From the NCBI GenBank assembly GCA_028282545.1, contig JANQHT010000146.1, forward strand, positions 1 through 64,000: a stretch of 64,000 bases of DNA. Direction: 5' to 3'. The notes under the pieces were generated by a model. It worked only from the letters and a program-made list of their open reading frames with translations, was not told where the DNA came from and ran no database searches. The position numbers and the translations under genes were made by a program. Source of the DNA: Spirochaetales bacterium. GTDB lineage: Bacteria; Spirochaetota; Spirochaetia; DSM-27196; Alkalispirochaetaceae. This document shows, one piece after another, positions 25,984 through 33,861 of this stretch. Numbering within the stretch: position 1 is the stretch's first letter; each line of letters starts with the position of its first letter.

Positions 25984-26030
25984 GCGCGGATATCTTTCCG
26001 CGCATAATCAGTGCGGATATCCTCCCGCAC
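25984..26030 (+). promoter_or_regulatory. Two tandem covarying stem-loops
   Basis: Two 20-base units, 25984-26003 and 26011-26030, share the form G(C/T)GCGGATATC(T/C)T(T/C)CCGC(G/A)C. Each folds as a hairpin (7-bp and 6-bp stems). The C-to-T and G-to-A changes at the second and nineteenth positions are compensatory, which argues for selection on structure. They lie four bases after the lipoprotein stop and before the phosphoglucomutase-like gene. A half-related word GCGCGGAGG overlaps that gene's ribosome-binding site. Confidence 0.6.
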
Positions 26031-26052
26031 AAACACAGCGCGGAGGTGCTTC

Positions 26053-26700
26053 GTGATTGGTGCCGTTATTCTCGACCTTGACGGTGTCGTTACCGATACC
26101 GCCGAATACCACTACCTGGCATGGAAGAAACTCGCTGACGAGGAGGGTGTTCCCTTTTCCCGGAACGACAACGACCAGCTTCGCGGCGTCTCCCGCCGAC
26201 GCTCCCTGGAACTCCTCCTGGGCGACGCTCTCTCCCGCTATGGCGAGCCGCAACTCCTGGAAATGATGGATCGCAAAAACGCCTACTACCGCGACATGCT
26301 GCAACGGATCACCCGGAGCGACCTGCTGCCCGGTGCCGCGGATCTCATCGCGACCCTTCGCCGGAGGGGCGTGAAGGTTGCAATCGGCTCGGCCAGCCGG
26401 AACACGCCGACCGTGCTCGATCGCCTCGAGATTCGTCATCTGTTTGACGCGGTCTCTGACGGCCACTCCGTGGTACGACCCAAGCCGGAACCGGACGTGT
26501 TTGTGTTCGCCGCCGGGGCGCTGCAGGTACCGGTGGCGGAGTGCGCCGTGGTCGAGGATGCCGAGGCGGGTGTCCGGGCCGCACGTAGTGCGGGTATGCT
26601 CGCCGTTGGAGTCGGCTCCCCCGAGCGCGTGGGCCACGCACACCTCCGGTACGACACCACCGCCGATATCGACGTTGACGCGGTGCTTTCCGCCCGCTGA
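26053..26700 (+). CDS. HAD-superfamily phosphatase/beta-phosphoglucomutase-like
   Basis: A 215-residue HAD protein. Motif I is DLDGVVTD with nucleophile D8 and acid/base D10; a helical cap follows (DTAEYHYLAWKKLADEEG, the usual beta-phosphoglucomutase opening); motif II Ser in IGSASRN, motif III Lys in RPKPEPDVF and motif IV EDAEAGVRAA. The cap sequence RGVSRRRSLE matches the beta-PGM substrate loop, so it probably converts beta-glucose 1-phosphate to glucose 6-phosphate, consistent with the alpha-glucoside importer upstream. The start is GTG at 26053 with CGGAGG six bases before it; the frame is open 14 codons further but crosses the hairpins. Confidence 0.85.
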   Translation: MIGAVILDLDGVVTDTAEYHYLAWKKLADEEGVPFSRNDNDQLRGVSRRRSLELLLGDALSRYGEPQLLEMMDRKNAYYRDMLQRITRSDLLPGAADLIATLRRRGVKVAIGSASRNTPTVLDRLEIRHLFDAVSDGHSVVRPKPEPDVFVFAAGALQVPVAECAVVEDAEAGVRAARSAGMLAVGVGSPERVGHAHLRYDTTADIDVDAVLSAR

Positions 26701-26704
26701 ACCG

Positions 26705-26854
26705 TTACACCTCCTGTTGACCAATAACGTCCCTGGCCGGATCGTCCGGCACGTCCCGGGTGCGCAGTTCCCGGGACAGCACGATGTTGAGGGCAATTGC
26801 CGTAAGCCCTCCTGTGGTGATCGTGCTGGTGGATATGATCGGTCCGAGAAATGT
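26705..26854 (-). pseudogene. C-terminal fragment of a xanthine/uracil permease
   Basis: Reading leftward from 26854 the frame gives TFLGPIISTSTITTGGLTAI and then ALNIVLSRELRTRD, ending TAA at 26705-26707. This is the last transmembrane segment and tail of NCS2 (xanthine/uracil) permeases. An in-frame stop lies two codons before it and no start or upstream homology is visible, so only about 50 codons remain. It converges on the phosphoglucomutase-like gene. Confidence 0.55.
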
Positions 26855-26929
26855 CGCTCATAGGTGTTTCTCCGTACCACGGAGTAGCAGGGAAACGTTC
26901 GGTCGAGGGGAAAAAGCGATGTCTCCGTG

Positions 26930-27493
26930 CTAGGCGGACGTAGCCATCCTTACAAGTGTCAGGAGCGTTTTCCAGTTCCTGGTCGTGGCGCGTACACTTA
27001 GGGCGTGTTCCAGCGCCGCGTTGGATAGCTTCGACTTACCGTAACCGTCGGGGCAGTAGAGATAGACGGTACGGCCCTCCAGCGCCACCCGCTCCGACGG
27101 GGCCCTCTTCGCGGTTACTGCCGTGAACCGCCCCGGGTCCGGCGTTGTCGCCAGGAAGGTGACGAGTGCCGCCCGGTCTTCAACGGCAGGGTCGACTCCT
27201 TCGAACGGAAAGGTCGTTACGACAGCCCGAAGCTCCTCTGTCGACCTGACAAAAACGTCGACCTCGAACCCCGTCTCATCCAGGATCGCCCGGTGCAGTT
27301 TCATTTCCATCGAGGCGTGGTCGCCCTTCACGTCCTCCGCGTCATTCGCCGTGAAAACGACATTCCCCGATTGGATGTACGTTTCCACGTTTGTAAAACT
27401 GGCCTTTTCGGCTGTATGGCGAAGATGGGCCATCCGGATCGCCTTTTGTCCCGCCACGTTGATCCCGCGCAGGAACGCAACGAAACGGTCCAC
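26930..27493 (-). CDS. DUF1697 family protein
   Basis: A 187-residue protein of the DUF1697 family, recognised by its opening FVAFLRGINVAGQKAIRMAHLR, then FTNVETYIQSGNVVFTA and the C-terminal RNWKTLLTLVRMA. Function unknown; the fold is a two-repeat alpha/beta protein found in many soil and marine bacteria. The start is GTG at 27491-27493, with GGAGG eight bases upstream. It stands alone on the minus strand next to a repeat-rich gap. Confidence 0.82.
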   Translation of the reverse strand: MDRFVAFLRGINVAGQKAIRMAHLRHTAEKASFTNVETYIQSGNVVFTANDAEDVKGDHASMEMKLHRAILDETGFEVDVFVRSTEELRAVVTTFPFEGVDPAVEDRAALVTFLATTPDPGRFTAVTAKRAPSERVALEGRTVYLYCPDGYGKSKLSNAALEHALSVRATTRNWKTLLTLVRMATSA

Positions 27494-27895
27494 CTACGAT
27501 TCCTCCGGGGGATTGTCCATGTACCCCAACCGGCGTCCTTCTCTCATGGGTACCACACGATCGAAGCCACCACGAGACCCGGTGCGGTCAGGAGCGACAC
27601 GCGGCCCACCCGCGCGAAGAACCGGGGCGAAGTCGGCGACCGGCGCGTAGTCCATCCCCACGCGGCCCACCCGCACTAAGAACCGGGGCAAAATTCCTTC
27701 CCGACTCATGGAAAGGGGGTCCGCGCCGCCTGAGAGCGGTTCCTCGCCGCATCCGGGGAGCGTTTTCCTTCGTGGTCTCCGTTCACACCGATAATGTACT
27801 GCGATTCGGTGCGCGACGTCGGCCCGTGTACGACTCGCTGTACACGAGAGACTCCGGTGGCGGCGATTCCCCGACCGCCCATAGCCCCTTCAGAC
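27494..27895. other. Non-coding, repeat-bearing gap
   Basis: About 400 bp without a supported gene. It holds the 33-bp direct repeats at 27599-27692 and otherwise unremarkable GC-rich sequence. A 71-codon minus-strand frame (27494-27709) crosses the repeats but has no ribosome-binding site and no recognisable protein pattern. Confidence 0.6.
27599..27692. repeat. 33-bp direct repeats, 61-bp period
   Basis: 27599-27631 and 27660-27692 match at 30 of 33 positions (ACGCGGCCCACCCGC followed by AAGAACCGGGGC). The 61-bp period is not a multiple of three, so the repeat is not protein-coding. Between them lies GGCGACCGGCGCG, a word also repeated at 454-504 near the left window edge. Confidence 0.7.
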
Positions 27896-28053
27896 AGCAG
27901 TTTTCTTTTGGAGATCACATTGCCGATAGAAAGACCATATCATCAGCCGCGCCCGGAAGGAAGAACAAAACGCGTCTGTGCAGTGTAGCGAAGCCAAGCG
28001 TTGTGTTTTTCGAACCGTGCCAAGGCTATGTGATCTCCGAAATGAGAACTGCT
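27896..28053. repeat. 158-bp MITE-like element containing 70-bp repeat copy B
   Basis: The left arm (27896-27924) and the reverse complement of the right arm (28024-28053) agree at about 26 of 30 positions, both starting AGCAGTT and sharing GGAGATCACAT. The right 70 bp (27984-28053) is copy B of the repeat at 15014-15083. No ORF of useful length lies inside and no clear target-site duplication flanks it. As RNA or single-stranded DNA the arms would form a long stem. It ends 18 bp before the trp -35 box. Confidence 0.65.
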
Positions 28054-28071
28054 TCCCTTTAATTGTTTCTA

Positions 28072-28100
28072 TTGACAGAATCGATCCGATCGAGTAGTTT
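28072..28100 (+). promoter_or_regulatory. trp operon promoter
   Basis: TTGACA (28072-28077), 17-bp spacer, TAGTTT (28095-28100); transcription would start near 28107, giving a leader of about 40 bases before trpE. No leader peptide, T-box or terminator hairpin is visible. Confidence 0.7.
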
Positions 28101-28108
28101 GAGCGCTC

Positions 28109-28134
28109 ATATGTATCTATATATAGAAACATAT
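28109..28134 (+). promoter_or_regulatory. AT-rich palindromic operator candidate in the trp leader
   Basis: ATATGT-A-TCTATA followed at once by TATAGA-A-ACATAT is a 26-bp palindrome, perfect except for one A/A pair in each arm. It lies at the expected transcription start and four bases before the GGAGG of trpE. Its AT-rich composition stands out from the surroundings. A repressor would occlude both start site and ribosome-binding site; which protein binds is unknown. Confidence 0.6.
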
Positions 28135-28145
28135 CGGAGGTTGGT

Positions 28146-29552
28146 ATGAAGGTGGAGTCGCGAGTGCGGGTGCGCACGATCGGCGGGGAAAAGCTCACGC
28201 CCTTTGGCATCGCCCGTAAGCTGGGCGCACGAGCCATCCTGGAATCGTCGTCGCTCTCCCGCGGGCGCGAACGCTACTCGATCCTTCTGGTGGAGGAGGC
28301 GTTCCAGGTTCACCAGGTCGGCGCGGATGTGTTCATCATCCACGGTGGTGCCCGGCGTCGCATTGGCGAAAACGGCGACGATATCCTCGACGTCCTTCAG
28401 TCGATCGCCGCGCGAAACGGGGAGTTTGAGGCCGAGTATCCATTCCCCGCCGGTGGAGTGGGGTTCCTCTCCTTTGAGTTTGCGCAGTTCTGTGACGCCA
28501 TGACCTTCCCGGATCGCCACGACCCGCTCGGTTTGCCCCTGGCGGCGTTTATCTTCGGCCACGTCTACGTCGTGTTTGACCACTACACCGACCAAGTTCA
28601 CTTGGTTGCGGTGAACTACGGCGAGGAGAGCGACCTTGACCTTGACGGTACCCTTGACCGCGTCGAGGGAACCATTACCGACCTCAACTTCAACTACATG
28701 GTGGAAAAGGAGAGCGCCTACCCGGCGATCGTTGCGTCGTCGCGGGCCGAGAAGGACGCCTACATGGCGGCGGTTGAACGCGTGCGCGGCGAGGTGATTG
28801 CCGGAAACCTCCTGCAGGCCGTGCCGTCCCGTCGAATGGAAGTCGTTACGGAGATGCCCGCCCTGGACGCCTACCGCAACCTCCGCAGTACCAACCCGTC
28901 GCCGTACCAGTTCTATCTCGACTTCGGCGAGTGGCAACTCTTCGGCGCCTCACCGGAGGTGCACGTAAAGGTACAGCACGGGCGCGTAACGCTCCGTCCC
29001 ATTGCGGGGACGCGGCGCCGTGGACGCAACGAAGCGGAGGACCGTGCCCTCGGACGTGAGTTGCTCGCCGACGAGAAAGAACGCGCCGAACATCTCATGC
29101 TCGTGGATCTGGGCCGGAACGACCTGGGGCGCGTCTGTTCGGTCGGTTCCGTAGAGGTGACCGAATTCATGGTGATCGAGAAGTACTCCCACGTGATGCA
29201 CATCGTCAGCCAGGTGGAGGGTGACCTCGATGAGGGGCGCACCGCGGCGGACGTGATCCGCGCGACCTTCCCCGCCGGTACGGTCAGTGGGGCCCCCAAG
29301 ATCCGGGCGGTTCAGACGATCGCCTCGATCGAGGCGATGCCGCGGTCGTTCTACGCGGGACTCGTCGGGTACCTCCAACCGGACGGTTCCCTCGACAGTT
29401 GCATCACGATTCGGAGCGCCGTAAAACGGGAGAACCGCCTCTTCCTCCAGGCCGGCGGGGGCGTTGTCTACGACTCGAACCCCGAACGGGAACTGGAGGA
29501 GACCAACGAGAAGCTACGCGCTCTCGCGGTGGCGGCCGGGGTTGAGGTGTGA
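28146..29552 (+). CDS. trpE: Anthranilate synthase component I
   Basis: A 468-residue chorismate-using enzyme that makes anthranilate with the TrpG glutaminase. Conserved blocks: GGVGFLSFEF, SPYQFYLDFG, GASPEVHVKVQ, RPIAGTRRRG, ELLADEKERAEHLMLVDLGRNDLGRV in outline, VMHIVSQVEG and the active-site FPAGTVSGAPKIRA. The Leu-x-x-Ser feedback site is expected near the N terminus but is not clear here. ATG at 28146 has CGGAGG upstream. It opens the trp operon; the next start follows its stop by one base. Confidence 0.95.
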   Translation: MKVESRVRVRTIGGEKLTPFGIARKLGARAILESSSLSRGRERYSILLVEEAFQVHQVGADVFIIHGGARRRIGENGDDILDVLQSIAARNGEFEAEYPFPAGGVGFLSFEFAQFCDAMTFPDRHDPLGLPLAAFIFGHVYVVFDHYTDQVHLVAVNYGEESDLDLDGTLDRVEGTITDLNFNYMVEKESAYPAIVASSRAEKDAYMAAVERVRGEVIAGNLLQAVPSRRMEVVTEMPALDAYRNLRSTNPSPYQFYLDFGEWQLFGASPEVHVKVQHGRVTLRPIAGTRRRGRNEAEDRALGRELLADEKERAEHLMLVDLGRNDLGRVCSVGSVEVTEFMVIEKYSHVMHIVSQVEGDLDEGRTAADVIRATFPAGTVSGAPKIRAVQTIASIEAMPRSFYAGLVGYLQPDGSLDSCITIRSAVKRENRLFLQAGGGVVYDSNPERELEETNEKLRALAVAAGVEV

Positions 29553-29553
29553 A

Positions 29554-31173
29554 ATGACGGTAATCATCGACAACTACGATTCGTTTACCTACAACATCTA
29601 CCAGATCGTGAGCCGGCTTACCGCCGGTGCTCCCGATGAACAGACGCGGGTCGTCAGGAATGACCAAGTCACGCTGACGGATCTTGAAGCGCTTGGGCCG
29701 GATCGGATCATCGTATCGCCCGGTCCCGGCCGACCGGAGGACGCCGGTATTTCCGTGGAAGCGATCAGGACCTTCGCCGGGAGAGCGCGAATACTCGGCG
29801 TGTGTCTCGGACACCAGTGCATTGCCCAGGCCTTTGGCGCGAAGATCGTACAGGCCCGGCGGATCGTCCACGGCAAGGTGGAAGAGATCGCCCTGGACGG
29901 TCGCGGCATTTTTCGAAATCTTCCGAGTCACGCCCGGTTCACCCGCTACCATTCACTCGCGGTGGACGAGGCGACCGTACCGGAGGATTTCGAGGTCTCC
30001 GGGCGCTCGGAAGACGGCGAGATAATGGCCCTGCGTCACCGGGAGTATCCCATCGAGGGCGTGCAGTTTCACCCGGAATCGATCGGAAGCGACCTCGGTG
30101 CCCGGCTCATACAGAGCTTCCTCAACTGGCGCCGGGAACCTCTGGACCGGCGCGCCGCCCTATCGCGGGTGGTAGCGGGACGAGACCTTACCTACGAAGA
30201 AGCCTCGATTTTCATGGATGATCTCACCGACGGCGCCCTGGATCCGCCGTTTATCGCGGCCATGCTCGCCACGCTCGCCGCAAAGGGGCCAACCGCCGAC
30301 GAAGTGGCCGGCTGCGCCTCAGTACTGGTGGCAAAGCGCCTTCCCGTGGACTTGGCGGACCGCGGCGGCGGCGTTGTCGACACGTGCGGTACCGGCGGGG
30401 ACGGCATGCACACATTCAACATCTCCTCGTTTTCCGCGCTCTTGGCCGCTGCCTGCGGGGCCCGCGTCGCGAAACACGGAAACCGCTCGGTCAGCTCCAA
30501 ATCCGGTAGTACCGACTTCTACGAGAAACTGGGGATCGCCACCGACCTGGATCCACCGGCGGTGGCTCGCTCGCTATCGGAGACGCGCTTCGCCTACATG
30601 GCGGCGCCGCTCTTCCACGGTGCCATGCGCCACGCCGGCCCGGTGCGGCGCGCCCTGGGCATCAAGACGATCATGAACTGCCTGGGACCGCTGGCAAATC
30701 CCGCCGGTGCCGACTATCAGGTGATCGGCGTTTTTGACGACGCACTGCTCCCGGTGATCGCCCGCGCCGCCAGGCGGCTTGGGGTTCGCCGCGTGTGGAC
30801 TGTCCGCTCAACCGACGGACTCGACGAAATATCCTCGGCGGCACCGTCCAGGATATTCTCGATCGACGAAGAGGACCGGGAGAAAGAGACTCTCCTGGAC
30901 CCGGCGGACCTGGGAATCACCGGTCATTCCGTGGCGGACCTAGTTGGCGGAACGGCAGAGGAAAACGCCGCGATAGCGCGGGACCTCCTCGCCGGGGGCG
31001 GTCCCGCCGCGATTCGAGACGCGGTGGCGCTCAACGCCGGTGCGGCCCTTGCGGTGTCCGGAATCGCCGTCGATCTAAAGGAGGGGTACCGCGACGCGTG
31101 TGCGGCGCTGGACGACGGCCGGGCGAGGGCGATCGTGGAAACCCTGGTGGCGCGCGGGAGTGCCGGCGAATGA
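29554..31173 (+). CDS. trpGD: Anthranilate synthase glutaminase / anthranilate phosphoribosyltransferase fusion
   Basis: A 539-residue bifunctional protein. Residues 1-195 are a class-I glutamine amidotransferase: SPGPGRPEDAG, nucleophile Cys84 in GVCLGHQC, and H173/E175 in QFHPES. Residues from about 200 are TrpD: the PRPP loop DTCGTGGDGMHTFNISSF (in part), KHGNRSVSSKSGS, and NCLGPLANP. The enzyme supplies ammonia to TrpE and then transfers phosphoribosyl to anthranilate. ATG at 29554 gives the exact TrpG start (MTVIIDNYDSFTYN). Fused trpGD is known from enterobacteria and others. Its stop overlaps the trpCF start. Confidence 0.95.
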   Translation: MTVIIDNYDSFTYNIYQIVSRLTAGAPDEQTRVVRNDQVTLTDLEALGPDRIIVSPGPGRPEDAGISVEAIRTFAGRARILGVCLGHQCIAQAFGAKIVQARRIVHGKVEEIALDGRGIFRNLPSHARFTRYHSLAVDEATVPEDFEVSGRSEDGEIMALRHREYPIEGVQFHPESIGSDLGARLIQSFLNWRREPLDRRAALSRVVAGRDLTYEEASIFMDDLTDGALDPPFIAAMLATLAAKGPTADEVAGCASVLVAKRLPVDLADRGGGVVDTCGTGGDGMHTFNISSFSALLAAACGARVAKHGNRSVSSKSGSTDFYEKLGIATDLDPPAVARSLSETRFAYMAAPLFHGAMRHAGPVRRALGIKTIMNCLGPLANPAGADYQVIGVFDDALLPVIARAARRLGVRRVWTVRSTDGLDEISSAAPSRIFSIDEEDREKETLLDPADLGITGHSVADLVGGTAEENAAIARDLLAGGGPAAIRDAVALNAGAALAVSGIAVDLKEGYRDACAALDDGRARAIVETLVARGSAGE

Positions 31174-32627
31174 CGGCGCCGGACGTGCTCGTGGAGATCG
31201 CCCGCAACCGGGCGGCGCGGGTCAAGCGTAGCGGTGCACACCAGGGCGTACACTTGCCGGCAGGACGCGATCTGCCGGTCACGCCCCTGCTCTCCCGAGG
31301 ACCGGGCGACCCGATTCTCATCGCGGAGGTCAAACGGCGGAGCCCCTCCCGGGGGTCCATTGCCGAGATACCCGACCCGGCCGCCCTGGCCGGGTCGTAC
31401 CGGGAGGCCGGTTTTCGCCGCGTCAGCGTCCTCACCGAGGAAGAGCGGTTCGGCGGTTCTCTATCGGACCTTTTGGCGGTCAAAGAGGCCCATCCGGAAC
31501 TGGCGCTCCTCCGCAAGGATTTCCTGCTTACCCTGGAGGACGTGGATATTTCCTGGCGGGCCGGTGCCGACGCCATCCTGCTCATCGCGACCCTCCTCGA
31601 CCCGGAAACGCTGGAAGCGATGTACCGGCGCGCGGTGGAACTGGGGCTTTCGGCGCTCGTGGAAGTCCACGACGCCGCGGACGTCGATGCGGTGCGATCG
31701 CTCCGGCCGCCCCTCATTGGGATCAACAGCCGCGACCTGCGTCGTTTTGTGATTGAACCGCTGGTTCCCCTTGAAACGCGCACATCCATCGACTGGTCCT
31801 GTGCGGTGATCTACGAGTCCGGCGTATCGTCGGAGAAGGACGCGCTCTTTGTTCGGGGAACGGGATTCGACGGGCTCCTGGTGGGCGAGGCCGTGGCCCG
31901 GTCACCGGGGCTCGCGCGGCGAATCGTCGCCGCTTGGGACGGTCCCGGTGACGAGGCGGTGCGACGGTACGGCGCCTGGAGCCGGCTCTACGCGTCGTAC
32001 CGCCCGGGGGCGCCCTTTGTGAAAGTCTGCGGGATCACGAACCGGGAGGACGCGGAAGCGGCGGTCGCGGCCGGCGCAGACCTTCTCGGTTTTGTCTTTG
32101 CGCCGTCCCCCCGGCAGGTGACAGCGGAGGTGGTGCGGGAGTGCGTGGACCTGGATGTGCTCCGCGCGGCGGTGGTGGTGCTCGGAGCGGGAGAACCCCT
32201 TCCCGACGAGATCTCGTCCCTTGTCCGGAAGGGCGCGCTCGATTTCATCCAGTTTCACGGCGACGAATCGCCGGAGATGGTGGCCTCGTGGCCCGGATAC
32301 AAGGCGCTCCGGCCGGCCTCGGTGGATGAGGTCGCACGGATCGACGGCGCCGGTTCCCCGGCGGTACTCATCGACGCTTTTGCCGCCGATGCCCGCGGCG
32401 GGACGGGTCGTCGCATTGACGAGGAGGTTCTCACCGCGGCGGCGGCTCGCCGGCGGCCGTGGATCGCCGGCGGCCTGAACCCGGAGAACGTTTCCGCCGT
32501 GGTTCGAACGTGGAGACCCGGGCTGGTTGACGTTTCAAGCGGCGTCGAGCGGGAACGCGGAAAAAAGGACCACGCCAGGGTCCGTGCGTTTGTCCACAAC
32601 GCCAAGGAGGCGTTCAATGAGCAATAA
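31170..32627 (+). CDS. trpCF: Indole-3-glycerol phosphate synthase / phosphoribosylanthranilate isomerase fusion
   Basis: A 485-residue fusion of two TIM barrels. The N-terminal half is TrpC: LIAEVKRRSPSRG, VSVLTEERFGGS-like region, LLRKDFLL, INSRDLRRF and YESGVSS. The C-terminal half, from about residue 275, is TrpF: VKVCGITNREDAEAA, LGFVFAPSPRQV, FIQFHGDESPE, and GGLNPENVSAV followed by VDVSSGVE. They catalyse the isomerisation and ring-closure steps. ATG at 31170 overlaps the trpGD stop (ATGA). Frame upstream of this ATG is antisense-like noise inside trpGD. Confidence 0.95.
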   Translation: MTAPDVLVEIARNRAARVKRSGAHQGVHLPAGRDLPVTPLLSRGPGDPILIAEVKRRSPSRGSIAEIPDPAALAGSYREAGFRRVSVLTEEERFGGSLSDLLAVKEAHPELALLRKDFLLTLEDVDISWRAGADAILLIATLLDPETLEAMYRRAVELGLSALVEVHDAADVDAVRSLRPPLIGINSRDLRRFVIEPLVPLETRTSIDWSCAVIYESGVSSEKDALFVRGTGFDGLLVGEAVARSPGLARRIVAAWDGPGDEAVRRYGAWSRLYASYRPGAPFVKVCGITNREDAEAAVAAGADLLGFVFAPSPRQVTAEVVRECVDLDVLRAAVVVLGAGEPLPDEISSLVRKGALDFIQFHGDESPEMVASWPGYKALRPASVDEVARIDGAGSPAVLIDAFAADARGGTGRRIDEEVLTAAAARRRPWIAGGLNPENVSAVVRTWRPGLVDVSSGVERERGKKDHARVRAFVHNAKEAFNEQ

Positions 32628-33861
32628 GGGATACTTCGGCGAATACGGCGGACGGTACGTTGCGGAGGTATTGCGGCGCCCCCTGGAGGAGCTGGAAGCG
32701 GTCTTTGAGAGCGCCCTGACCGATTCCCGCTTCTGTGATGAGATCGAAGCGTTTGCCCGCGATTACTCGGGGCGGCCCACACCGCTCCTTTTTGCGAAGA
32801 ACGCGACCCGGGAGGCTGGCGGCGCGGACATCTTTGTCAAACTCGAAGGGCTCGCCAATACGGGCGCGCACAAGATCAACAACGCCGCCGGACAGGCCCT
32901 CCTGGCCGGGCGCATGGGGAAAAGTCGCATTATCGCGGAGACCGGTGCGGGCCAGCACGGCGTCGCCACCGCGGCGGCCTGCGCGCGCCTGGGATTGGAA
33001 TGCGTCGTGTACATGGGTGAGGAAGACATCCGGCGCCAGCGCCCCAACGTCTACTGGATGGAGCTTTTCGGCGCGGAAGTGCGTCCTGTCACCTCCGGAA
33101 CGCGTACCTTGAAGGACGCCGTGAATGCCGCGCTCCGCGACTGGGCGGCGAGTTGGGAGAACACCCACTATCTCCTGGGATCGGCCCTGGGCCCGGCGCC
33201 GTTTCCGGACATGGTACGGGAGTTCCAGGCCGTCATAGGGAGGGAGACCCGTGACCAGCTCACCGCGGCTCGTCCGGCCGCGTCGGAACCGGATGCGCTC
33301 GTGGCGTGCGTGGGCGGCGGTTCGAACGCCATCGGGTTTTTCGAACCGTGGCTGGTTACCGACGATGCGGGCCGGCCCCTCCTGGTGGGAGCGGAAGCGG
33401 GCGGGCGCGGGAGCGATCCCGGCGACAACGCGGTTCGAATGGCGGGCGCCGGGTGCCTCGGCGTGGTCCAGGGGTATCGAAGTCGCTTTCTCACCGACGC
33501 GGACGGCCAGGTGCTCCCCACGCATTCGATCTCGGCGGGTCTCGACTACGCGGGAATCGGGCCCCAACTCGCACACCTGGGCGAAACGGGGCGAATTCGG
33601 TTCGTGGCCGTGTCGGACCGGAGTGCGCTCGAAGCGTTGCAGTTTTTCGCCCGTACCGAGGGGCTCATCTTCGCAATGGAGTCCGCTCACGGCGCCGCGG
33701 CGGCTTTGGATGTCGCCCGCGAACTGGGATCCGGCCGCACGGTAGTCGTGAACATGTCCGGCCGCGGCGACAAGGACATCTTCATCTCCGCCGCGGCCCT
33801 GGACGGCGCCGCCTGGCGCGCCTTTCTGCGAAGCGAGAGTGAAAGGGAGGAGCCGGCATGA
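32617..33861 (+). CDS. trpB: Tryptophan synthase beta chain
   Basis: A 414-residue PLP enzyme that joins indole and serine. It opens GYFGEYGGRYVAEVL, has the PLP lysine K86 in NTGAHKINNA, the carboxylate loop ETGAGQHGVATA, the phosphate-binding CVGGGSNAIG and the C-terminal SGRGDKD. ATG at 32617 is preceded by AAGGAGG and overlaps the end of trpCF by 11 bases. This is the classical TrpB1 type that forms an alpha2beta2 complex with TrpA. Confidence 0.96.
   Translation: MSNKGYFGEYGGRYVAEVLRRPLEELEAVFESALTDSRFCDEIEAFARDYSGRPTPLLFAKNATREAGGADIFVKLEGLANTGAHKINNAAGQALLAGRMGKSRIIAETGAGQHGVATAAACARLGLECVVYMGEEDIRRQRPNVYWMELFGAEVRPVTSGTRTLKDAVNAALRDWAASWENTHYLLGSALGPAPFPDMVREFQAVIGRETRDQLTAARPAASEPDALVACVGGGSNAIGFFEPWLVTDDAGRPLLVGAEAGGRGSDPGDNAVRMAGAGCLGVVQGYRSRFLTDADGQVLPTHSISAGLDYAGIGPQLAHLGETGRIRFVAVSDRSALEALQFFARTEGLIFAMESAHGAAAALDVARELGSGRTVVVNMSGRGDKDIFISAAALDGAAWRAFLRSESEREEPA

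Noticed and set aside
27494-27709. A 71-codon minus-strand ORF just upstream of the DUF1697 gene
   Set aside because: No ribosome-binding site or recognisable protein pattern, and it crosses direct repeats with a period that is not a multiple of three.
15014-28053. The 70-bp repeats as integron attC sites or tRNA fragments
   Set aside because: Core sites of the RYYYAAC/GTTRRRY type are not present in paired positions, no cassette array or integrase is nearby, and no cloverleaf can be drawn.
28054-28145. Attenuation or T-box control in the trp leader
   Set aside because: The predicted leader is only about 40 bases, with no Trp-rich leader peptide, specifier loop or terminator hairpin.
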